Shown here: piece after piece, positions 56,440 to 64,000 of the stretch | Layout of the letters: every line of letters starts with the position of its first letter | Numbering within the stretch: the first letter of the stretch is position 1 | Source: Cyrtodaria siliqua | Taxonomy: Eukaryota > Mollusca > Bivalvia > Adapedonta > Hiatellidae | Assembly (NCBI GenBank): GCA_037043455.1 | Contig: JAWPHD010001136.1 | Location: forward strand, 289,622-353,621 | DNA length: 64,000 bases | Reading direction: 5' to 3' | Made by a program: the position numbers and the translations under genes | The notes under the pieces: model-generated | Databases searched by the model: none | The model's input: the letters and a program-made list of their open reading frames with translations, nothing else | Told to the model about the DNA's origin: nothing

Positions 56440-57470
56440 AGGGGGGTGGGGTGCGTTGGGTGTGGGTGCGTTCGCACCCACCTTTTTTGGCCAAACTGGA
56501 AAATATAAAAAGTGCTCTGGGAGAGGAAGCCCATTATGCCGTCCAGAAAGCACCAGATTGCACCATTTGTTGTCTATTTTTTTTTAATTTCATGGTGAGT
56601 GGACCCCAAAACCCCACTCTGGGAGGAAGTGTTCTGGGAAAGAAGCTCATTGTTTCTCTCAGAAAGCGCCAGATCGCATCATTTCCCGTCTGTTTTTTTT
56701 TAAACTTCTTGTGAGAGGACACCCTATCCCCTCTCTGGGAGGAGGTGTTCTGGGAAAGAAGCTCTTTGTTTCGCCTAGTAAGCATTTGCCGTCTATTATA
56801 AAAAAAAAAACTTGGGCATAGGCGGATCCAGCGATTTCCCCCGGGGGGAATGTAAAAAAATCCAGGGGGGTTCCGGACCCCCGCCCCCCCTCTGGATCCG
56901 CGCATGTTGGGGCTGGCGCGCATGTTGGGGGTGGACCCCAATCCCCCATTCTGGGAGGGGGTGTTCTGGGAAAGAAGCTCATTGTTTCGCTCAGAAAGCA
57001 CCAGATCGCACCATTTGCCGTCTATTTTCTTAAAAATTTCTTCGGGGTGGACCCCAAACCCCACTTCTGGGAGGGGGTGTTCTGCGAAAGGAGCTATTTG
57101 TCTCGCTCAGAACCAGATTGCACCATTTGCAATCTATTTTTTTTAATTTCTTGAGTGGGGAGGGGGTCTGGGTTAGAAGCTCATTGTTTCGCTCAGGAAG
57201 CATCAGATCGCTCCATTTGCCGTCTATTTTTTGAAAAATTTCTTGGGGGACGGCCCCGAAACCCCCTCTAGAATGGAGTGTTCTGGGAATGGAAGCTCAT
57301 TGTTGCGTCCATAAAACACCCGATCGCCCCATTTAAAGTTGTGGGGGGGGGGGGGGGGGGGGGGGGGTAACAACATTTTTGAACCGGGGACACTCACTGC
57401 CGCACTCTTTTCTGCTATTCTCTTCAAGGTTTGATTACGCACCCACCTTTTCAAAATCCTGGCTTCAGGC
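56440..57470 (+). repeat. ~100-bp satellite block, plus orientation
   Basis: About seven units of 'gaagctcattgtttcgctca', 'gaaagcaccagatcgcacca', 'tttgccgtctattttttt' and 'ggaccccaaaccccac', 'ctgggagggggtgttctggg'. It is the same family as 54040-54640 in the opposite orientation. Interrupted by a small element at 56815-56905; contains a G-run at 57343-57367. Reading frames here are repeat artefacts. Confidence 0.85.
56815..56905. mobile_element. ~85-bp GC-rich palindromic insert
   Basis: 'ggcggatccagcgattt' and 'ccccctctggatccgcgc' face each other around 'ccccggggggaatg' and 'ggggttccggaccccc'. It interrupts one satellite unit and resembles a tiny foldback element. Confidence 0.55.
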
Positions 57471-57545
57471 CTGAACGTTGACGCTGTTTAATTTTATATT
57501 GACATGAGTAAAGTAGATACGCGTCCTACAGCTGCAGCGTTGTGC

Positions 57546-57622
57546 TAGCCTTCTTGGTGTAGTGGTTAGCGCGCTTGCCTACGGATCTTGGGGTCCCGGG
57601 TTCGAACCCACGATGGGCGCAC
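57546..57622 (+). repeat. tRNA-derived sequence (SINE head or tRNA pseudogene)
   Basis: A box-like 'tggtgtagtggttagcgcg' and B box 'cgggttcgaaccc' are well spaced, but the acceptor stem ('ccttctt' against 'gatgggc') does not pair and the anticodon arm is irregular. Not a functional tRNA. 'cgccccttgagggcgcc' follows near 57675 as a short hairpin. Confidence 0.6.
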
Positions 57623-57699
57623 TTTTCTCTTCCGGACTATTTTAACAGTCTCGCTTATAAGTTTTATTGTTCGGCGCCCCTTGAGGGCGCCCTTGAGGG

Positions 57700-59095
57700 C
57701 GCCGGACATACTGTGGTAGTACTTTGACCTTAGGCATGGGGAATCAAAAGGACTGATAGTTGAGTATGTTTGAATTGTAATTAAAAATGTTTAAATGGCA
57801 TTTAAAGCATGCTATAAAACGCACCAGAATAAGATATAAAACACAAGAGATAAAACTGCTTAGCGATTTCTTGAATTTCTGTAAGAAATGATGCACCAAT
57901 AATTCAAAAATTATACAAAATCATTTCATTAAAACGATGTCTCCCTGTATTTTGACTGAAAACGAGGCTGATTATAAAATCAAATGGTTAAATGCGTAAT
58001 ACGAATTTTAGAAAAATTTAACGAAATTTATCGATCGTAATATCTGCGTTTCAAATGTTTTCACATTGTTCTCGTTTTTAAATCGTTTTGATTAATTAAT
58101 ATTGGCAAATTACATTAAATGTTCCTAAGAAATGAGAAAATACGATGATATCGGAAAGTTTTGGCATTTAAAGTTCGTTTACGGGAAATCGCTAATTTTG
58201 TAATGCTTCATTTTGACTGTCAAATGCAGACAAATGTATTGAAAACGAAAGTAGATTTATGAGCGCAGACTCGGAATCAAAAATATTCAAAATTATGCGA
58301 CTTCCAGTCGAAATGGTGTTATGAAAAGGGTGTAATAGATTTGTTTGAACCCATCCCCCTTTACTTTTGAAAATCCCCCCACATTTTTAGAGGATTTGTA
58401 TAGGGTGGGTACGAGTGTCTGACCAAAGAAGAGATTCCAGATTGCCTCGTGGTAGCGGCCTGCCCAGTTAGCACACTACGCACGGGGGATTTCCTCACCC
58501 CCAGGGTTTTGCGTTTGTTGTTGTTTTTATTCATATTGTACACAAAGGTGGTACAATGTGTTTGTGATTGCTTTTATCACCAACAACAGCTGATTACGGT
58601 TACTTACTACCCTGTATAATTATGGACAGTATAGTATGGTTATTATATAATCATGTATGATTGCTTTTGTGTTAAGTAACCCGTCAATTAGTTTAACAGT
58701 TTTTAATGTTTGTATGTGTATATTATGTATACACACTTTTTCTATGTAACACGTATGTTATAGAGACACTATGTTTGTGTCACGTGTGTTTATAGTTCAA
58801 GCACAGAAATCGTCTCTGATTCCACTCGGATAGACAATAATCCGAACTGCAAGAGCGCTTTCGGTCTTGAAACCTTCTTCAGTTGCAACATGCAATCCTA
58901 AACGATTTCTATTTAATACATAAATTCTCTCATTTACTGATGTAATGAGGTTTATATCGGTACACTGTGATTAACCAATTAAGTATGTATAGTGTATTCA
59001 ATCTGTCTGAGTTAGTTAGTAATACATATACACTACTTTATATATGTGTGGTTCTTATTGAGAACTGCTATTTTAAAGTACAAAAGTACTGTAAG
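57700..59095. other. Integrase-gene intron, nothing recognised
   Basis: AT-rich, with a GC-richer patch at 58350-58510 that may be another repeat. No exon recognised. Confidence 0.35.
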
Positions 59096-59099
59096 ACAA

Positions 59100-59510
59100 A
59101 TCGGGTAGGTACCGAATGTATTGTCTTTTAATGAACATGCAGCAAGATGTTCAGACACGACTGGGTTGGTACCGTCTTAAATGTGTCTTATAGGTAGCAT
59201 GTATTCCGAAGAAAACACTATTTATAATTACTCGTCGGGTTGGTACCGAGACAAAATTTGGAGTATCTCCAAATGTGAGTAAATATGTTCTCATAACAAA
59301 TATATTAGCAAAATAAGACACGAATGTGTCATATATTCCGAGGAATATGCAGTTTACACGTCGGGTTTGTACCGAGACAAATGCTGGAGTATCTCCAGTA
59401 GTGTGTAAATCTGTACTGTATATAGCTATGTAGATTACACGTCGGGTTGGTACCGAGACAAATTCTGGAGTATCTCCAGAAGTGTGTAAATCTGTACTGT
59501 ATATAGATAG
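59100..59510 (+). repeat. Irregular ~80-125-bp repeat, four to five copies
   Basis: 'cgtcgggttggtaccgagac' followed by 'aaattctggagtatctccag' and 'gtgtgtaaatctgtactgt' recurs at about 59234, 59359 and 59440, with weaker copies near 59101 and 59159. The unit has a small hairpin, 'ctggagtatctccag'. Confidence 0.8.
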
Positions 59511-61575
59511 CTAACAGAAAGTGAAATATACAATGTTTTCAGAGCTGAAAACATGCGTGTGACTCAGTCGCTGTCATTTTTCAGTAAACCACCAGATATT
59601 AGAATCTAACAGCCGTGTTTACTTCCAAGAGCATATTTTATAAGTGTCTCTTTATGTATTTGTTTCTCTATGCGTGTATAAATATAGTTTTTATTAAAGT
59701 AAAAACAAGAGTATATATTTTCCCTACAACAAGTTTAATGTACCTTTTAGTATATCTTTTATTTGAATTTTCAGTTACAATCCTTAGTATAAATCAATCC
59801 GTGATAGTCACGATGTATGTGTGATGTAATTTGCCTCGACAATTAGCACGTTGTGTTTTACCTTGGTATACGACGGCTTGTGTGCTTTTTAATTATATGA
59901 CATTGTGCTTTTTAATTATATGACATTGTGTTGTGTCTATGTCGCCATACACTGTTTGATTTGCCTGTCAGTTTCAGTGCTCGCTAGTGTATTTTTAACA
60001 TAAGCAAGCTTATCTCTCCATTGTTTTCCTGTAAGTGTATCGTATTTGTTAGTCTACATATATGTTCTATATCCCTATGTATTCATATTTTTATTCCTAT
60101 TCCTGAGAATTATTTAATTTAAATACATATTGTGTGTATTTATGGCATTTCTAGTCGGCCGGAGGGCACATACATACATGTACACATCCATGTACATACA
60201 CATCCATACATGTATGGATGCCCACGGGATATTGTTAAGAGTACAGTATAACCACAATGGTTATATTTAATAGTAGCTTTTGGTTTATTCCGTTAGTTGC
60301 AGACTAAACTTATTTTAACATAGCAACGTTTGTTAATATTATGTCCATGACCACTAAATATACCAAGGTTTAGTACTGATGATAAGATAGTTAAAATAAC
60401 TGATAAACACGTGTACTGTTATTTAATAACGTATGTTTTAATTCTTCAAAATTTTGGCGCCGAATTGATGCTTTGCATCAAGTTTTTCTTGTCTCTATAT
60501 ATGAATATAAAATACACATGAGCCGTGTCAAGAAAACCTGTATGGATCCAGATGCATTATGTTCACTTAAAGCTTCTGCAACGTTCACGAACAGTGTGAC
60601 TCCTGATCAGAGTGTGCGACGCGCAGGCTGATCTGGGTACAATACTGCCAGCAAACGTATAAAGAAGGTTTGATGTGCATTTTATGCAATCGTGACTGTT
60701 ACTGCAGTAAACATTTCGCATATTATGAGAATCAACAAATTTTAAGAACCAAAGTCACAGATATTAAGGTCTGATATTAGACCGAATTAACTGTTACCTT
60801 ACTAGCTGCTGTCTGGCTTCACTGAATCAGGTGAATGACATTTTAAAAAATCTATTTCTAGTATATCACATACATAAGGTAACATGACTTTTGTTGCCTG
60901 ATAAAAATGATAAATAAATTTATATCCGTAGCTAAAAGAATAAGTAATTATTACATCTGAAAGAAATCACTGAAATTGGTATTATGCGTGGAAACTTTGA
61001 CTAGATTTTAGAGCTGCAAAGATGACACAAATACCTACATGTAGGTAATCGGTCGAGTATGTCAAGAGTTATGACCTTTGAAAGATTTGACATATTTTCT
61101 CAATATTGGAGTTACAACCCCTCAAAATGGACTTAGAGCACTTTGGAAATCACGCGCACTTTGGAACTCACGCGACGCTGCATGCCTTCCATTGAAATCA
61201 ATGGTCGGGTTTAAAGTTAGAGCAATATGGAATTAAAAAAACATTCACTTTTGGGAGTTAGAGCATTCTGGTACAGTTATTATCTCCTTACTCGAATATT
61301 CCACAGTGATGCAACTCCAACGAGTATATAGAGCTTGAAAAGACAAAACATTTTGATACCAAACACTAATATTATAATTTTAAAGAAGGCCAAACCAAAT
61401 GTATTCAATGTTTGTCCCCTGGCTAGTAGGTTTATTAAAAAAATATCATTTACAAATTCAAATCTCAGACCCTTTTTGCTGGGCCCTAAAGCCAGTTTTT
61501 TCCTTTATATTTAATATTTTACATAGTACTTTCCTTGTAAATGACTGAATGATGTTTTCTTCCGATGTTACCCTG
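59511..61575. other. Integrase-gene intron, nothing coding
   Basis: Contains a local inverted repeat of 'catacatgta / catccatac' words (60160-60225), a fragment related to the 25880 repeat (60600-60660), and two copies of 'actttggaaatcacgcg'-like text near 61140-61170. The plus-strand frame at 59615-59824 is hydrophobic without homology. Confidence 0.35.
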
Positions 61576-61579
61576 ATGC

Positions 61580-62025
61580 TAGTGTTGGGTATCGGAGCCA
61601 AAGTTCACAATCGATTATCGGAAGGCCACAATCGATTGTCTATCGATTGTTCAATCGGTTTTCGAATCCAAAAAATGTGCATGCTGCATTCAGACTTAAT
61701 CATGGCGGATTGTCAGAATGGCATGCTAAAGGACAGGATTGAGTAAAAGTTGGTAAAAAATGTAGCCTTTTAGAGTGTAGGAGATTTGTTTCTGGGCACA
61801 TTTCATTTAAGGTACATGCCTAGAAAGCAACTAACAAGGCTGTAAACTTCATTGCATAGAAGAAGACTCATTTGCACCAACTTTGTATCCACTTTAAACA
61901 TACTTTTTATTTACTTCTTATTATGACATCCAATAATCGATTGCCAACAATCACTATCGACTGTCTATCGACCTATGGTCTATCGATTTAAAAATCGATT
62001 GCTGGAGACAATCGGAACAACACTA
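61580..62025. mobile_element. 446-bp hAT-type MITE with 8-bp target duplication
   Basis: Ends TAGTGTTG and CAACACTA. Flanks CCTGATGC (61572-61579) and CCTGATAC (62026-62033) match at seven of eight bases. The sub-terminal regions are rich in ATCGAT/ATCGATTG words in both orientations. 8-bp duplications and such termini are features of hAT elements. No transposase inside. Confidence 0.85.
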
Positions 62026-62198
62026 CCTGATACACTTAGATGTAAATCGTAAATTTCTGTAAAAATGTGTCCATCGTTTACAACCATGGCGACGCTGTGT
62101 TATGTGGTCACCTTTTAAACCATCTTATAATTAATGATTATTAGTAATCATTAGTAATGATACTTTGTAGTTTTTGCAACATTTTTGCTTTGTTTCAG

Positions 62199-62396
62199 AT
62201 GGGAAAAAATTTCGACGAGATTTTACTGGAAAGGCAGCTACGAAGAGGTAAAGAAGTACATCAAAAAATGCGATAAGTGTCAGAGTAAAGGCAATTTGAA
62301 GAAAGCGAAGAAACCACTACGGCCAATCCAGTGCCACCGGAGGCTTTCAAGCCAGTGGGCATGGACCTTATAGCCCGCTAGAAACTACTTCTAAGG
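62199..62396 (+). pseudogene. Integrase gene, next exon with CC half of zinc finger; two frame breaks
   Basis: Acceptor 'gctttgtttcag' ends at 62198, donor 'gtaagt' begins at 62397. The exon completes the codon split at 56275 and reads WEKISTRFYWKG...YIKKCDKCQSKG, the Cys pair of the HHCC finger, then the linker to the integrase core. Near 62329 a single missing base changes frame, and near 62372-62375 a second does, creating the stop at 62371-62373. The other frames keep recognisable integrase-core text up to the donor. The gene copy is therefore disrupted, or the assembly has two errors. The DDE core should lie beyond the window or is absent. Confidence 0.75.
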
Positions 62397-62539
62397 GTAA
62401 GTGAATGAAAATCGCTTTAAAAAAGTCCAAATATGCTGCATAGATTTTGTTAGTATAGCCAGCGCTCTCTCTTTCCGGAATGGTTCCTGTACCCCTCAGA
62501 CAATTTTTGGAAATTGAAAGAAACAATTTTGAATTATAC

Positions 62540-63880
62540 AGCTCTGTCACTTTATTAACATACACCGAAATATCACGAAATAAATTGCACACTTTGTCTT
62601 TATTGACCGGCTCATATATTAAAGACAGCTGAAGCAAACTTTTTTATTTTGGCACATATTACGTATTGATATAACCACTATTTCATGAAAACATCCAAAC
62701 ATATTTCCAATTCAAGGTTTTTGTTAAAGCACCACCTAAACCAACGTATGTAATTTCTAAATGAAAAATGCACTTTTCTTCATCTTTGTGACCCTTGCTT
62801 CTATGTAAAGCACACGAGGAATGCTCAAATTTGTGTTTAGTTATTCAAAAGAAGGACTAATAATCCATGTACATGAGTATCTTGTTTCTGTCAAGATGTG
62901 TCGAACAATAGTAGCCCGTGGCATAATAATGGCATGTTTTGACTTTTTCATTTCCTAAAACACGGTATAACAAATTCAGATCGCTATAAGTTTCAAATAA
63001 TTGATATTTTGCACGGAAAAAACGTGCCGTTTCATAATTTACTATTATTACTATTGTTTGTTTACGAAAGGCCAAAAGTTCTGTCCAGTGTAAACCAAGG
63101 AATATAATGACCCAAGCTTTATCTGCAACAAATAAAACTACCAAGAATAGGTTCGACCTCTTCTCCACAATCGCTGATAATTTCACTGTAATCCATTCAG
63201 CAGTTTGATTTTATACATGATTGAAGTTGCACTGTCACTGGAAAGTAGTACCTTAAAAGTAGCCATTTGGACGCTTGCCGGTGTGCATTTTCTAGCGTCC
63301 CTTGACACCTAACCACGGAATGGATTTCAACGAAAATTGTCGGCAGACTTGACGAAAAGGTTGAAATACGTTCTGATCTAGAATGCAGTATGTCAACACC
63401 TTGAAAAGTTTGTATGTTGCATTTTCTGTCATCATGGCCATACCCTGTGCCGTTAACTATATTTTAACTACGACCACTTTGATTAGATACATGTATGTTT
63501 CATGTATTTATACACTTGTTACGAATAAAAGCGATATGATACATGGATTTATTAGTCCTTATTTTAAATAAATAAACATAAATTGGAGCATTTCTTATGT
63601 AATTTACATAGAAGACAGTGTCGCAAAGATGAAGAAAGGTGTATTTTTCAGTCAGAAATTGCATATGTTGGTATAGATGGTAGTTTCACAAAAACCTTGA
63701 ACTGGAAATATGTTCGGGTGTTTTCGTGAAAGAGTGTTCATATCAATACGTAATATGTGCAAAGGTAAATAGGTTTTCTTCGGATATTCTTCGATATCTA
63801 CACCTGTCAATAAAGACAAAGTCTGGAATATATTTCGTGATATTTCGGGGATATGTTAATAACGTGATAGAGCTGTATAA
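62540..63880. mobile_element. ~1.3-kb inverted-repeat element after the integrase exon
   Basis: A left arm of about 62540-62830 is mirrored by about 63595-63880 at roughly 80 per cent identity by eye. Pairs include 'cgaaatatcacgaaata' / 'atatttcgtgatatttcg', 'gcacatattacgtattgata' / 'tatcaatacgtaatatgtgc' and 'tttcttcatctttg' / 'caaagatgaagaaa'. The ~760-bp centre has only a short minus-strand frame (62857-63186) without a recognised domain. Confidence 0.8.
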
Positions 63881-64000
63881 GTCGCAAACATGTAAAAACT
63901 GAAAACAAAGAGTCGTGAAATCACAACAAATTTTAAAATAGGGAAAAGTTTTATAGGAATGCAAGTTAAAAAGCATGATTGTGGTTTATCCAATCAAAAT
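63881..64000. other. Window end, nothing recognised
   Basis: AT-rich, with no feature seen. Confidence 0.4.

Noticed and set aside
54379..57064. Long frames on both strands (up to 176 codons)
   Set aside because: They run through the G-rich ~100-bp satellite and repeat the same peptide with shifts; no homology.
57546..57622. Functional tRNA gene
   Set aside because: A and B boxes are present, but the acceptor stem does not pair and the anticodon arm is irregular; a tRNA-derived repeat is more likely.

Overview
The window is animal nuclear DNA, AT-rich, with small phase-consistent exons separated by kilobase introns. Its interspersed repeats, with runs such as GTCCGTCCGTCTGTCCG, 'gagttatggccctt' and 'aggtcaaggtca', are typical of bivalve mollusc genomes. 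A bivalve is the best guess; the species cannot be named from sequence alone. Three genes or gene parts can be supported; most of the rest is tandem arrays, foldback (MITE-like) elements and SINE-like sequences.

Plus strand, about 8.3-32.8 kb: a complete seven-coding-exon USP38-type deubiquitinase gene. The exons join without frame conflict into about 953 residues (human USP38 has about 1,040), with Cys, His and Asn/Asp boxes, two CxxC pairs and the family's Gly-rich C-terminal tail. Intron 1 ends in about 36 tandem copies of a ~61-bp unit that contains the acceptor and first ~33 bases of exon 2. The real exon 2 is the last unit of that array. Intron 2 starts with a 4.6-kb unit bounded by 19-bp inverted termini at TTAA sites, and three shorter elements in the window have similar termini.

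About 33-48 kb: no intact gene. This stretch holds a 2-kb inverted-repeat element, several tandem arrays, foldback elements and a broken Tc1-like transposase.

Minus strand, 50.5-52.75 kb: an intronless Ig plus transmembrane plus TIR receptor reading frame (IL-1R/SIGIRR-like architecture). One in-frame stop interrupts its hydrophobic N-terminal part. A 79-bp near-perfect hairpin lies about 0.7 kb upstream.

Plus strand, 55.9 kb to beyond the window: two exons of a retroviral-type (Ty3/KRBA2-like) integrase gene. A 5.9-kb intron splits its HHCC zinc finger, and the second exon has two frame breaks. The first exon lies inside a nested inverted structure centred near 55.6 kb. The long intron holds tRNA-like sequence, a ~100-bp satellite and a hAT-type MITE with 8-bp flanking duplications.

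USP38 (an innate-signalling regulator in mammals) and the TIR receptor both have possible immune roles, but they are about 18 kb apart on opposite strands and nothing in the sequence shows that they work together.
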